A stretch of 64,000 bases of DNA from JAZOTM01 sp045657625 (lineage in GTDB: Bacteria > Bacillota > Clostridia > Lachnospirales > Lachnospiraceae): NCBI GenBank assembly GCA_045657625.1, contig JAZOTM010000009.1, positions 1 to 64,000 of the forward strand, read 5' to 3'. Position numbers and translations under genes: made by a program. The notes beneath the pieces are model-generated. The model searched no databases. It saw only the letters and a program-made list of their open reading frames with translations, and was not told the DNA's origin. Below are positions 42,119 through 51,735 of this stretch, piece by piece (position 1 is the stretch's first letter; every line of letters begins with the position of its first letter).

Positions 42119-42763
42119 CTATTTCTCACTTTCTAATAATTTATTTTGTTTTTGTTCTTGTCTTTCTTTATAGGAAAAAACACATCCACAATAATCCTGT
42201 CGATACATGCCATACTCCGCAGATATTTCACAGGAACGTTTGTATCCGTTTTTCTTTTTAAAATCACTAAACAAATAAGGAATTCCTAATTCTTCGCTGA
42301 CTTTTCCGCCGATTTCATTGAGCTTCTGCGCATTTTTCATTGGACTGATGGAAAGTGTGGTGGTAAAAAAGTCAAACCCTTCTTTTTTAGCGTATTGGCC
42401 GGCCTCCCGTAGTCGCAATTCATAACAGGCAAAACAGCGCTCGCCGCCTTCCTGAATATGCTCCAATCCCTTCACGGTATCATAAAATTCTTTGGGATCA
42501 AAACGCCCTTCGCAAAAAGAAATCGGATACTTGCTTTGAAAACATTCAATAAAACGTTGTTGTTCCTTCGCACGCATATGGTATTCTTCTTCCGGATAAA
42601 TATTGGGATTATAATAGAAAACGGTAATATAGAAGTATTGGGATAAATATTCCAATACATAACTACTGCATGGTGCACAACAACTATGCAACAACAACCT
42701 GGGAACCTGTGCTTGTTCCACCAATGCTTTTAACTTTTTTTCCAATTCAACTTGATAGTTCAT
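42119..42763 (-). CDS. queH: Epoxyqueuosine reductase QueH
   Basis: QueH (formerly DUF208) carries out the last step of queuosine synthesis, reducing epoxyqueuosine in tRNA. The 214-residue protein has the paired-cysteine motifs LLHSCCAPCSSYV, RCFACYELRL, and the late RQDYCGCVFS that bind a 4Fe-4S cluster and a second metal. AAGGAA precedes the ATG. It complements QueA at 633-1670. Its link with argH is probably only positional. Confidence 0.95.
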   Translation of the reverse strand: MNYQVELEKKLKALVEQAQVPRLLLHSCCAPCSSYVLEYLSQYFYITVFYYNPNIYPEEEYHMRAKEQQRFIECFQSKYPISFCEGRFDPKEFYDTVKGLEHIQEGGERCFACYELRLREAGQYAKKEGFDFFTTTLSISPMKNAQKLNEIGGKVSEELGIPYLFSDFKKKNGYKRSCEISAEYGMYRQDYCGCVFSYKERQEQKQNKLLESEK

Positions 42764-42777
42764 AAAAGTGTTTCCTT

Positions 42778-42807
42778 AAAACAATAGCCGCGAGATTCGC
42801 GGCTATT
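42778..42807 (-). terminator. Terminator of the small membrane protein gene
   Basis: A perfect 11-bp stem AATAGCCGCGA with TCGCGGCTATT (42783-42807) is followed by TTGTTTTAA on the minus strand. Confidence 0.75.
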
Positions 42808-42812
42808 ATCTT

Positions 42813-43166
42813 CTATTTGTAATTCAAAAAACTAAGTACTACTACAGCAGAAAAATAAATTGCTGCTGATAAAATCATAAAGATAACCTTGCCTGCAAAA
42901 ATACCAAGAGCAATCTGCGCACAAACTACTAAGATATGCAACCAAAGTGGAACCTTATGTAAACATACCGCAAGTCCGCATTCAATAATGAGGACCAAAC
43001 CGGCTGCAATCACCGGAATCTTTAAAGCAAAAATATCTGCCACTAAGATAACCACTGCCAAAATAACAAATAAAACAAGGGCCGTTAAGGGCTCGTTTTC
43101 TTTTAAATTATCCATACGCTTTCTTGGTGCGTGTGTAAATTTTTGTGATTTTGAATTTTCTTTCAT
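42813..43166 (-). CDS. Small membrane protein, unknown function
   Basis: This 117-residue protein has a short basic N-terminus (KSQKFTHAPRKRMDNLK) followed by four hydrophobic segments (about 29-46, 48-66, 72-90 and 95-115). No known family is recognised and no catalytic residue pattern is seen. AAGGGG precedes the ATG. It is monocistronic, transcribed away from tRNA-Thr. Confidence 0.7.
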   Translation of the reverse strand: MKENSKSQKFTHAPRKRMDNLKENEPLTALVLFVILAVVILVADIFALKIPVIAAGLVLIIECGLAVCLHKVPLWLHILVVCAQIALGIFAGKVIFMILSAAIYFSAVVVLSFLNYK

Positions 43167-43286
43167 AAAAACCCCTTACCTTATCTTTTTTTCGCTAACC
43201 ATTGCATTATAACAATAACTGAAAAAAACCTCAACAAAATTCCGTGTTTTCCAAAGAAAAAATTTTATTTTTATGCGAAAAATATC

Positions 43287-43315
43287 TTGCAAATCAAGAA
43301 ATCCTTTACTATAAT
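43287..43315 (+). promoter_or_regulatory. Promoter of tRNA-Thr
   Basis: TTGCAA (43287-43292) and TATAAT (43310-43315) with 17 bases between them, 17 bases before the tRNA. Confidence 0.8.
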
Positions 43316-43332
43316 AAATAAGCACGATTTTT

Positions 43333-43405
<73 letters not shown>

Positions 43406-43442
43406 TTCTTATTTATTGCAGCTCTTAAGTGCAACGATTCTT

Positions 43443-43469
43443 ATATGCATAGGTTCCTATGCATATTTT
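43443..43469 (+). terminator. Terminator after tRNA-Thr
   Basis: ATATGCATAGG (43443-43453) pairs perfectly with CCTATGCATAT (43456-43466), followed by TTT. It lies between the tRNA and the DUF5688 gene. Confidence 0.6.
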
Positions 43470-43502
43470 CACAGCGGAAAATTGAATACAAAGGAGATTT
43501 TT

Positions 43503-44396
43503 ATGGAATACCAAGAATTTAAAGACTTGGTTTTTTTGCATATTTCCAATGAATTGCCGAAAAACACAAGTGTACAGTTTCAGCAAGTTAGAAAAACCAA
43601 TGATGTGGTATTGGATGGCCTCACTTTTCGAGAAAACTCAAGAAACATTTGTCCCACCATCTACCTCAACTCCTACTATGAAGATTATTGTTCCGGAAAA
43701 GACATTTCCACCATTGTCCAGCATATTCTTCACACCTACGAGTTGACAAAGCCCAAGGAAAATATTGATCTGCAATTCTTTACGGATTATGAGCAGGTAA
43801 AACCGCACATTGTATTCCGGTTAATTAATTATGAAAAAAATCAACAACTCTTAAAGGAAGTTCCTTTTATTGGTTATTTGGATTTAGCCATTGTCTTCTA
43901 TTATCTTATGGACAATTCTGAAAATGGATATGCCACAATTCTGATTCGACAGAGCCATTTGGACTACTGGCAAGTTTCCATTCATGAACTCTACCAACAA
44001 GCAAAAAAGAATACACCACTCCTCCTCTCCTGTGAAGTGGAGAATCTATTTACCTTTACCAAGCAGGCCCTTGAGCAAAAGGGAATTCTGGATATACCGG
44101 ACTTATCAGACACCCCTCCTCTTTTTGTGCTCAGCAATAAAAATCATTTGTTTGGTGCAGGTTGCATTTTGTACACAAGCATATTAGAAGACTTTGGCAA
44201 TAAAATTAAATCGAACTTTTATATTTTACCAAGCAGTGTGCATGAGGTAATTCTCTATCCAAGCCAAAAAAATGATCAATATTTTAACCTCAGTCAAATG
44301 GTACAAGACATCAACCGTACCCAGGTAGCTGAGGAGGAAGTTCTCTCGGATCATGTTTATTTTTACAATCGTTCCGAAAGACAAATCTGCATGTAA
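43503..44396 (+). CDS. DUF5688 family protein
   Basis: This 297-residue protein has features of the DUF5688 family: an early VVLDGLTFRENSRNICPTIYLN with YYEDYCSG after it, a middle part VPFIGYLDLAIVFYYLM, and a late VLSNKNHLFGAGCILY. It is common in Lachnospiraceae and of unknown function. The ATG at 43503 has AAAGGAG upstream. It has no partner genes here and is followed by a terminator and the second repeat copy. Confidence 0.85.
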   Translation: MEYQEFKDLVFLHISNELPKNTSVQFQQVRKTNDVVLDGLTFRENSRNICPTIYLNSYYEDYCSGKDISTIVQHILHTYELTKPKENIDLQFFTDYEQVKPHIVFRLINYEKNQQLLKEVPFIGYLDLAIVFYYLMDNSENGYATILIRQSHLDYWQVSIHELYQQAKKNTPLLLSCEVENLFTFTKQALEQKGILDIPDLSDTPPLFVLSNKNHLFGAGCILYTSILEDFGNKIKSNFYILPSSVHEVILYPSQKNDQYFNLSQMVQDINRTQVAEEEVLSDHVYFYNRSERQICM

Positions 44397-44400
44397 AATA

Positions 44401-44431
44401 AAAAATACACCCAACTTGGGTGTATTTTTTT
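44401..44431 (+). terminator. Terminator of the DUF5688 gene
   Basis: AAAAATACACCC pairs with GGGTGTATTTTT, followed by a T run (44423-44431), right after the stop codon. Confidence 0.9.
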
Positions 44432-44467
44432 ATATCATAGGAAATTCCATTCCTATGATATAAAAAA
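44426..44467 (+). repeat. AT-rich perfect hairpin attached to repeat copy B
   Basis: An 18-bp perfect stem (44426-44443/44450-44467) with a 6-base loop. Its sequence differs at several stem positions from the hairpin beside copy A (93-140), but pairing is kept. It overlaps the T run of the DUF5688 terminator. Confidence 0.8.
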
Positions 44468-44559
44468 GCGCTCCGCTATGGAAGCGCACGCGCGCGAGAT
44501 GTAAATGTTGCATAAATGCAACCGCGCTTGGCGCGAGAATGTCGCATGCGACATTCTTT
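44458..44559 (+). repeat. Hairpin-array intergenic repeat, copy B
   Basis: This is identical over 102 bases to the reverse complement of 1-102. It lies between the convergent DUF5688 gene and glgA, and keeps the same order relative to its upstream gene as copy A: gene, terminator, AT-rich hairpin, hairpin array. Its last palindrome (GAATGTCGCATGCGACATTC) lies just after the end of glgA and may help stop transcription from that side. Confidence 0.9.
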
Positions 44560-44571
44560 CTTGTCATCTTC

Positions 44572-46014
44572 TTATAGCACTTGCATATATAAATGTTCAT
44601 ATTCAATAGCGGAATGATTCCAGGACAAATCCTTTTCCATACAACGAACCACTAAATCATCCCACTGTTCTCTGTGGTTGTCATATACATTCTTCGCATA
44701 GCGAATGGTTTGATACATTTCGTGGGCATTGTAATTGGAAAAAGAGAATCCCGTACCCGTACTTTCGAATTCGTTGTAAGCCTCTACCGTATCTTTTAAT
44801 CCACCGGTTTCACGTACAATCGGTACCGTTCCGTAGCGCATACTTATAATTTGACTGAGTCCACAGGGCTCAAACAAAGATGGCATCAAAAAGGCATCAC
44901 AGCCTGCATATACCATATGCGCCAAATCTTCTGCATAACGAATATTGGCTGAGACCTTATCCGGAAAACGTCTCTGAAAATCCAAAAAAGTGTTTTGAAA
45001 CTTTTCTTCTCCGGTACCCACAATAATTAATTGCAAATTATATTTTTCCAGCATTTCTTGTAAGATATAGGATACCAAGTCCAACCCTTTTTGTGTTGTT
45101 AAACGAGAAATGATTCCAATGGTAAATACCTTTTCGTTTACCGGGAGTCCCAATTTCTTTTGCATGTTCTTTTTTAATACCGGTTTTTTCTTTTTTACGG
45201 TCTTTGCATTATACGATGGAATCCCATAAGGATCCTTTTCCGGAGAAAACTCCGTATAATCAATTCCGTTTACAATTCCAACGAAGGAATTTCCCTTCAT
45301 ACGGAACAGACCATCCAAGCCTTCTCCGCCTTCCACGGTTTTCATTTCATAAGCATAGGTAGGGCTTACTGTAGCAACTGCATCTGCACAGACCACACCA
45401 CCCTTTAAAAGATTTCCTTCTCCATAGGATTCCAGGTAATTTGGTGTAAACAAGTAGTCCGGTAAGCCGGTAACATCCTGAATTCCTTTCAAATTCCATC
45501 GACCTTGAAATTTCAAGTTGTGAATAGAGTATATTGTCTTGATTTTATTGTAATACGGATTAAAATTATATTCTGATTTAAGAAAAACAGGTATTAATCC
45601 CGTCTGCCAATCATGGCAATGAATTAAATCCGGCTCAAAATCCAAATATGGAATCGCCTCTAAAACTGCTTTTGAAAAGAATGCAAATTTTTCGACATCT
45701 TCATGAATGGCGTTATATGGTTTCGGTCCATTAAAATAATATTCATTGTCTAGGAAATAATATATAACGCCTTCCCACTCCGTCATAAAAATACCAACGT
45801 ATTGCTTACGCCAGCTTAATTGTAAATAAAAATGTCCAATAAAATGCATCTGTTCCTTCCATTTTTCTTCGATGCACATATACTTTGGAAGAATCACTCG
45901 GACATCAAAACCAGCCTTCGGAAAATACTTCGGCAAAGATCCGCAAACGTCTGCCAATCCCCCTGTTTTAATAAATGGCACTGCCTCAGAAGCAGCAAAT
46001 AAAACTCGTACCAT
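44572..46014 (-). CDS. glgA: Glycogen synthase (ADP-glucose type)
   Basis: GlgA extends alpha-1,4-glucan chains from ADP-glucose. The 480-residue GT5 enzyme has the ADP-binding KTGGLADVCGSLPK (about 17), IHNLKFQGRW, VNGIDYTEFSP, and the C-terminal SLFEPCGLSQIISMRYG (about 380). GGGG precedes the ATG. No glgB, glgC or glgD is adjacent; it is placed downstream of recN, which is unusual for a glycogen gene and suggests read-through from the nusB-recN block or an undetected promoter. Confidence 0.95.
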   Translation of the reverse strand: MVRVLFAASEAVPFIKTGGLADVCGSLPKYFPKAGFDVRVILPKYMCIEEKWKEQMHFIGHFYLQLSWRKQYVGIFMTEWEGVIYYFLDNEYYFNGPKPYNAIHEDVEKFAFFSKAVLEAIPYLDFEPDLIHCHDWQTGLIPVFLKSEYNFNPYYNKIKTIYSIHNLKFQGRWNLKGIQDVTGLPDYLFTPNYLESYGEGNLLKGGVVCADAVATVSPTYAYEMKTVEGGEGLDGLFRMKGNSFVGIVNGIDYTEFSPEKDPYGIPSYNAKTVKKKKPVLKKNMQKKLGLPVNEKVFTIGIISRLTTQKGLDLVSYILQEMLEKYNLQLIIVGTGEEKFQNTFLDFQRRFPDKVSANIRYAEDLAHMVYAGCDAFLMPSLFEPCGLSQIISMRYGTVPIVRETGGLKDTVEAYNEFESTGTGFSFSNYNAHEMYQTIRYAKNVYDNHREQWDDLVVRCMEKDLSWNHSAIEYEHLYMQVL

Positions 46015-46020
46015 TTTCTC

Positions 46021-47694
46021 TTACCCCTTACTTTGTGTTGCCAATTCTTTCATTTCTTTTGCAGACTCTAATACCGTGTCTGTAATCTTTATACCGCCCA
46101 ACATTCTAGCGATTTCTTTAATTATTTCATCATCATTTAATTTTTTAATCTGTGAAATCGTTTGATTATCTTCCACATTTTTTTCAATCAAATAATGTTG
46201 ATCTGCCATGGCGGCAATCTGTGGCAAATGTGTGATACAAATGACCTGATGATTCTTTGCCACAACGTTTAACTTCTCCGAAACAGCCTGTGCTGTTCTT
46301 CCACTAATCCCGGTATCAATCTCATCAAAAATCAAAGATTCGATTTCATCGGAATCTGCCTGAATGGTTTTTAACGCCAACATAATACGAGACAATTCCC
46401 CACCGGATGCTATTTTAGATAAAGACCGCAATGGTTCGCCCGGATTTAAGGAAATCAAAAATTCTCCGTCTTCCAATCCCTTTGCGCCGGGTTCCACCAA
46501 TGTATGAAACTCCATTTCAAAGCTTACATTTAAGAAATTCAAATCCTCTAAAGCAATGCAAATTTTCTTTTGCAATTCCTTTGCGGATTTTTTTCGAATT
46601 TCTGTGATTTTTTCGCCAATGGTATATAACGCTTGATAACAATGCTCCATTTGTTTTTTGAGCGTTACTTTATGTTCTTCCATATGGTTCAAAAAGTCCA
46701 AACGCTCTTCTTTTTCCTCAAGAGATTCCAACAAGCGGGAAATATCCATTCCATACTTGGTTTTCAAATGATTTAATTCATTGTACCGATTTTCTACTTC
46801 AAAAAAAGTTTCTTCATCAAAATCTTCGCTATCCAAATAGCGCCGCAAATCTCTGGATACATCTGTAAGAAGTTGATCGATATCTGATAATTGTGTCGTT
46901 ACATCAGATAAGGAATCATCGTAAACAGAGATATGTTCCAATTCTTTATATGCCCTGGAAACGAAATCCGCTGCGTTTTCTTGATCTCCGCTTAGTAATT
47001 CTGCAGCAAGACCTACAGATTTTAAAATTTCCTTGCCATTGGACATTTTTTTATAGGATGCTTCCAATTCTTCGTCTTCGCCCGGCTTCAAGTTGGCATT
47101 TTGTAATTCTTGCACTTCAAATTCCAACAGCGCAATCTCTTTTTTTCGGCTTTCTTCATCCATAGAAGCTTCTTCCAATGCTTTTTTTGCATCTTTATAA
47201 GATTGATAAGCTTCTTTATAAGAGTTCATGACTTTATTCAACTTTTCTCCGGCGAAGGTATCCAAGATTTCCAGATGACGCTTTTTCTGAAGCAAAGACT
47301 GATGTTCATGCTGTCCGTGAATGTCAATTAAAAATGCAGAGATTTCTCGCAATTTCATGGCCGTTACGGTTTCTCCGTTTACCTTGCAGGTATTGTGACC
47401 ATTTTGCACGCGACGTTGCAATAAGATTTGATTATCATCAATGGGAATATCAAAAGAAGAAAGGTAGGAAACCGTGTCATCGCGCAGGTCAAACAGCGCT
47501 TCCACCAAGGCTTCATCCTCTCTTCTACGAATCATTTCTTTTTGTAATTTTCCCCCAAGGGCAAAATTTAAAGAATCAATCAAAATGGATTTACCGGCAC
47601 CGGTTTCTCCACTTAATATATTGAGACCATCCTCAAAATAGATTTCCGATTCTTCGATTAACGCCAAATTTTTCACATGTAAATATTGTAACAT
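46021..47694 (-). CDS. recN: DNA repair protein RecN
   Basis: RecN is an SMC-like ATPase that helps double-strand break repair. In 557 residues: Walker A GETGAGKSILIDSL (about 30), long coiled coils (about 155-370), the ABC signature ASGGELSRIMLALK and Walker B LIFDEIDTGISGRTA toward the C-terminus. GAAGGAG precedes the ATG. It lies 30 bases after argR, the usual Firmicutes order. Confidence 0.97.
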   Translation of the reverse strand: MLQYLHVKNLALIEESEIYFEDGLNILSGETGAGKSILIDSLNFALGGKLQKEMIRRREDEALVEALFDLRDDTVSYLSSFDIPIDDNQILLQRRVQNGHNTCKVNGETVTAMKLREISAFLIDIHGQHEHQSLLQKKRHLEILDTFAGEKLNKVMNSYKEAYQSYKDAKKALEEASMDEESRKKEIALLEFEVQELQNANLKPGEDEELEASYKKMSNGKEILKSVGLAAELLSGDQENAADFVSRAYKELEHISVYDDSLSDVTTQLSDIDQLLTDVSRDLRRYLDSEDFDEETFFEVENRYNELNHLKTKYGMDISRLLESLEEKEERLDFLNHMEEHKVTLKKQMEHCYQALYTIGEKITEIRKKSAKELQKKICIALEDLNFLNVSFEMEFHTLVEPGAKGLEDGEFLISLNPGEPLRSLSKIASGGELSRIMLALKTIQADSDEIESLIFDEIDTGISGRTAQAVSEKLNVVAKNHQVICITHLPQIAAMADQHYLIEKNVEDNQTISQIKKLNDDEIIKEIARMLGGIKITDTVLESAKEMKELATQSKG

Positions 47695-47724
47695 TGCTGC
47701 TCCTTCTTCTCCCTCTCAAGCAAC

Positions 47725-48183
47725 TTACTTTTGATCTTTTAAAAGCTTATTTAATTTTCGCATTAATTTTTCAGTGTCATCTACCGTGCGGATTGCACTC
47801 ATAATGGTATCATCCCCGGCTATAGAACCTACAATTTCACTGTAATTCATGGCATCCAATGCTGCCGCAACAGCCATAGCCATTCCGGAAACAGTTTTAA
47901 TCACCAAGATATTCTGTGCCATATCCATAGATAAAAATCCTTCACGGAAAATACGGACATATTTTTCCATCAAATCTTCATCCATCTCGTAAAGTGTAAT
48001 ATATTTCTTCTTTCCGCTGGCTGTGGCCACTTTGGTTAATTTGAGTTCGCGAATATCTCTGGAAATGGTGGCTTGGGTTACATGAAGCCCTTCTCTCTCC
48101 AAATATTCTACCAACTCATCCTGGGTTTCGATTTCGTATTTATTAATGATTTCAATAATTTTGGTCTGACGTCCCGGTTTCAT
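47725..48183 (-). CDS. argR: Arginine repressor ArgR
   Basis: ArgR senses arginine and controls its synthesis and use. The 152-residue protein has an N-terminal winged helix (TQDELVEYLEREGLHVTQAT) and the arginine-binding hexamerisation domain with GSIAGDDTIMSAIR close to the end. AAGGAGG precedes the ATG. It forms part of the dxs-tlyA-nadK-argR-recN order. argH in the window is a likely target, though no operator was verified. Confidence 0.97.
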   Translation of the reverse strand: MKPGRQTKIIEIINKYEIETQDELVEYLEREGLHVTQATISRDIRELKLTKVATASGKKKYITLYEMDEDLMEKYVRIFREGFLSMDMAQNILVIKTVSGMAMAVAAALDAMNYSEIVGSIAGDDTIMSAIRTVDDTEKLMRKLNKLLKDQK

Positions 48184-48192
48184 AGCTCCTCC

Positions 48193-49053
48193 TTATCGAT
48201 AAATAGACATTTTCTTTCTTAAAATTTCTAAGTAACTGATTTTACTGAGTTTCACAATTTTTGTAACATTTTTGGACTTTTTAATACTTACCACATCTCC
48301 GGTCGATAATGGAATCGCTGTGGCACCGTCAAAACTTACTTCCACCTGTACTTCATTTTCCTTGCCTCTGGAAAAGGTGCGAATTTTGATTTTGTCCTTT
48401 TGATCCAGCACAATACTGGTAGAATTCATCATATGTGAATTAATCGGAGTCAACAACATCAAACTTGCCTTCGGGTCTACAATGGGACCTCCGGCAGACA
48501 AGTTGTAGGCGGTGGATCCGGTCGGGGTGGCTAGAATCATGCCGTCTGCCTGATAACTATTTAAATATTCCCCATTTACTGACACATCAAAAGGAACCAC
48601 ATGCAAAGAACCGGTACGATGTAAAACAATATCATTTAAAGCAGATTCTTGGAAAACATCCCCATTTTCTTTGATGATTTTTCCTTCCAACATCATACGA
48701 TTTTCAATTACAAAATCCCCGTCAAACAGACGATCAATGGCTGACCAAATATTGTCCCCTTCCAGTTCGCATAAATAACCAAGGTTTCCCATGTTGATAC
48801 CAATCAACGGAATATCCAGAGAAAACGTATCTCTGGCAGCCTTAATCAAGGTGCCATCTCCACCCACCACAATAATGCATTCGCATTCCGGCGGAATTGC
48901 TTCTAACACCATTTTGGCGTAGAGGGGATCTGTGCCATCTCGTTCAATAAAGGAGCAAGTGCCTCCTTTTTCTAAAATGTAGTTTTGAATTTTGTTTGTA
49001 AATTGAAAATTCTCGTCTTTTGCAAGGTTTGTTATTAAGAAAAAGTTTTTCAT
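48193..49053 (-). CDS. nadK: NAD kinase
   Basis: NadK phosphorylates NAD to NADP. Catalytic GGDGTLIKAARD (about 64), NMGNLGYLCE, and TPTGSTAYNLSAGGP are intact in 286 residues. The ATG overlaps the tlyA stop (ATGA), so translation is coupled. It sits between tlyA and argR, a gene order common in Clostridia. Confidence 0.97.
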   Translation of the reverse strand: MKNFFLITNLAKDENFQFTNKIQNYILEKGGTCSFIERDGTDPLYAKMVLEAIPPECECIIVVGGDGTLIKAARDTFSLDIPLIGINMGNLGYLCELEGDNIWSAIDRLFDGDFVIENRMMLEGKIIKENGDVFQESALNDIVLHRTGSLHVVPFDVSVNGEYLNSYQADGMILATPTGSTAYNLSAGGPIVDPKASLMLLTPINSHMMNSTSIVLDQKDKIKIRTFSRGKENEVQVEVSFDGATAIPLSTGDVVSIKKSKNVTKIVKLSKISYLEILRKKMSIYR

Positions 49054-49853
49054 TTGTCCAACATGCTATGCGCTGCTTCTACCACTGTAGAGGCAGACAC
49101 ATTCTCTTCCAGCTTTGTCTCCTCGGATTTTTTTAAATGTACCAAATACTCTATATTTCCTTCCGGTCCTTTAATCGGAGAAAATTCTAAATTTAATACG
49201 GAAAAGCCATTTTCCAGAGCAAAATTGATGATTTTTTCAATAACCTCCAGATGAACGGCCGGGTCCCGAACGACCCCTTTCTTTCCCACCTTATCTTTTC
49301 CCGCTTCAAATTGCGGTTTAATCAAGCAAACCATTTCGCCATCTGCCTTTAAAAGATCTCTGGCCGGTGGCAACACCTTTGTCAAAGAAATAAACGAAAC
49401 ATCCACGGATGCAAAATCCAAAGGTTCTCCAATCTGATCCGGTGTCACGTAACGAATATTGGTTTTTTCCATACAAACAACTCGTTCGTCCTGGCGCAAT
49501 TTCCAAGCAAATTGTCCATAGCCAACGTCTACAGAAAATACTTTTCTCGCGCCATTTTGCAGCATACAGTCCGTGAACCCACCGGTAGAAGCCCCAATAT
49601 CCATACAAACGGTGTCTTCCAAAGAAATGGTAAAGTGCTCCATGGCTTTTTCCAACTTCAACCCACCACGGCTTACGTATTTTAAGGTGTTTCCTTTTAT
49701 TTCAATTGCTACAGTTTCATCAAAATTGGTGCCGGCCTTGTCCTCACGTTCTCCGGCCACAAAGACATTGCCTTCCATAATCATGGCTTTGGCCTTTTCT
49801 CTGGAAGGAGCAAGCCCTTTTTCCACCAACAATATATCTAATCTTTTTTTCAT
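49050..49853 (-). CDS. tlyA: TlyA-family rRNA 2'-O-methyltransferase
   Basis: TlyA methylates cytidine 2'-OH groups in 16S and 23S rRNA. In 267 residues an S4 RNA-binding domain (RLDILLVEKGLAPSREKAKA, about 3-60) precedes an FtsJ-like SAM methyltransferase domain (MDIGASTGGFTDCMLQNGA, about 89). The start overlaps the dxs stop (ATGA). Some members act as hemolysins; that is only a family name here. Confidence 0.93.
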   Translation of the reverse strand: MKKRLDILLVEKGLAPSREKAKAMIMEGNVFVAGEREDKAGTNFDETVAIEIKGNTLKYVSRGGLKLEKAMEHFTISLEDTVCMDIGASTGGFTDCMLQNGARKVFSVDVGYGQFAWKLRQDERVVCMEKTNIRYVTPDQIGEPLDFASVDVSFISLTKVLPPARDLLKADGEMVCLIKPQFEAGKDKVGKKGVVRDPAVHLEVIEKIINFALENGFSVLNLEFSPIKGPEGNIEYLVHLKKSEETKLEENVSASTVVEAAHSMLDK

Positions 49854-51724
49854 GCTTTTTCCAATCTGTTCATTTTCTGTTTTATGCGATGCACAATCGA
49901 ATCTGCATCAATTCCGGTTTCCTTGTAAAGTACTTCCACGTTGCCGTGTTCCACATATTCATTCGGAATCCCGACGGTAAGCGTTCGCATAGGAAGTGCC
50001 TCTTCCTCCACAAAATGAACCACCGCTTCTCCCAGACCACCGGAAATAACATTTTCTTCCATGGTCACTAATAAGCTGTGATCTTTCGCCAATTTTTTAA
50101 TGCAAGCCTCATCAAAAGGCTTTGCAAAACGCGCATTGATAAGGGAACAAGAAAAACCAGCCTGTTTTAACTGGTCACGCACCACTTCTGCAGTTTTTAC
50201 CATGCTTCCATAGGCGAATAAAGCAATCTCCTTTTCTTGATAAATCACTTCCGCATCGCCCCACTGAATCTTTTCACGATATTCCTGAAGTCCTGTATAA
50301 GCAGTTCCTCTTGGATAACGGATGGCAATCGGTCCGTGATAATGCAAAGCAAATTTCAACATATCAGAAAGTTCCCATTTGTTTTTGGGAGCCATCATGG
50401 TCATATTCGGAATCGTCATCAAATAAGAAATATCAAAAATTCCTTGATGCGTTTCTCCATCGCTTCCTACCAAACCTGCCCGGTCAATGGCAAATACCAC
50501 CGGCAAATCCTGAATACAGACATCGTGTAAAATCTGATCATATCCTCTTTGCAAAAAAGAGGAATAAATGGCAACCACCGGTTTCAATCCAGCCGCAGCA
50601 AGTCCAGCAGCAAAAGTGACTGCATGTTCTTCTGCAATGCCCACATCAAAAAATCGATTGGGGAACATATTCCGGAAGCGTTTTAATCCGACACCGTCTG
50701 CCATAGCTGCCGTAATGGCTACAACTCGTTCATCACGATCACCCATTTTACGCATCACGGTAGAAAAAATATCAGTGTAGTTTGCCATGGTTTTGTTTCG
50801 CTTTGCCAAACCGGTTTCAATGTCAAAAGGTTCTGTACCATGGAAACGAGCGGGATGTCTTTCCGCCGGGCCATAACCTTTTCCTTTTTTGGTCACCACA
50901 TGTACAAGCACCGGACCATTCACCTTTTTGGCTTCCTTCAAAATGCGAACCAAGGAATCTACATTGTGACCATCCACCGGTCCCAAGTAGATAATTCCCA
51001 TATTTTCAAAATACATGCCCGGAATGAGCATTTGTTTAATCTTGTTTTTCTTTTTTGAAATACTCTCGATAATTCGGTCCCCATAGTTTGGAATGCTACT
51101 AAGGGAATCTTTTACATTTGATTTTAAATTGGTATAACTGTCTGCAGTTCGAATACCACTTAAGTAAGCAGACATCCCACCAACATTTTCGTTGATCGAC
51201 ATTTCATTGTCATTTAATAGAATAATGAAATTTTTATCTACTTTCGAGGCATTATTCATAGCTTCATAAGCCATGCCTCCGGTTAAAGCGCCATCTCCAA
51301 TCACTGAAACCACGGAATAATCTTCCCCGGTCACTTGTCTTGCCATGGCATATCCCAAACCGGCTGAAATGGAAGTGGAACTGTGCCCAGTATCAAAGGA
51401 ATCGCAATTGCTCTCCTTTCGTTTGGGAAAGCCACTAATTCCTCCATATTTTCGAAGTTCATCGAATGCATCTTTTCGTCCGGTTAGGATTTTATGGGTG
51501 TATGCCTGGTGCCCTACATCCCATATAATTTTATCTTTCGGTAAATCAAACACCAGGTGCATAGCGACGGTCAATTCTACAACCCCTAAATTAGACGCCA
51601 AATGTCCTCCGGTGACAGAAATCTTTTCAATTAAAAATTGACGGATTTCATCACAAAGAGTCTCAATTTCATCCGGTTCTAATTTTTTAATATCATTCAC
51701 CTGATTGATTTTTTCTAAAGCCAA
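49850..51724 (-). CDS. dxs: 1-deoxy-D-xylulose-5-phosphate synthase
   Basis: Dxs joins pyruvate and glyceraldehyde 3-phosphate in the first step of the MEP isoprenoid pathway. The thiamine diphosphate motif GDGALTGGMAYEAMNNAS (about 143), DVGIAEEHAVTFAAGLA with the activating Glu, and RGYDQILHDV are present; about 624 residues. I prefer the TTG start at 51724, with AGAGG 8 bases upstream and the family-like N-terminus MALEKIN, over the GTG at 51733. It lies directly after ispA. Confidence 0.96.
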   Translation of the reverse strand: MALEKINQVNDIKKLEPDEIETLCDEIRQFLIEKISVTGGHLASNLGVVELTVAMHLVFDLPKDKIIWDVGHQAYTHKILTGRKDAFDELRKYGGISGFPKRKESNCDSFDTGHSSTSISAGLGYAMARQVTGEDYSVVSVIGDGALTGGMAYEAMNNASKVDKNFIILLNDNEMSINENVGGMSAYLSGIRTADSYTNLKSNVKDSLSSIPNYGDRIIESISKKKNKIKQMLIPGMYFENMGIIYLGPVDGHNVDSLVRILKEAKKVNGPVLVHVVTKKGKGYGPAERHPARFHGTEPFDIETGLAKRNKTMANYTDIFSTVMRKMGDRDERVVAITAAMADGVGLKRFRNMFPNRFFDVGIAEEHAVTFAAGLAAAGLKPVVAIYSSFLQRGYDQILHDVCIQDLPVVFAIDRAGLVGSDGETHQGIFDISYLMTIPNMTMMAPKNKWELSDMLKFALHYHGPIAIRYPRGTAYTGLQEYREKIQWGDAEVIYQEKEIALFAYGSMVKTAEVVRDQLKQAGFSCSLINARFAKPFDEACIKKLAKDHSLLVTMEENVISGGLGEAVVHFVEEEALPMRTLTVGIPNEYVEHGNVEVLYKETGIDADSIVHRIKQKMNRLEKA

Positions 51725-51735
51725 CGTTTTCACCT

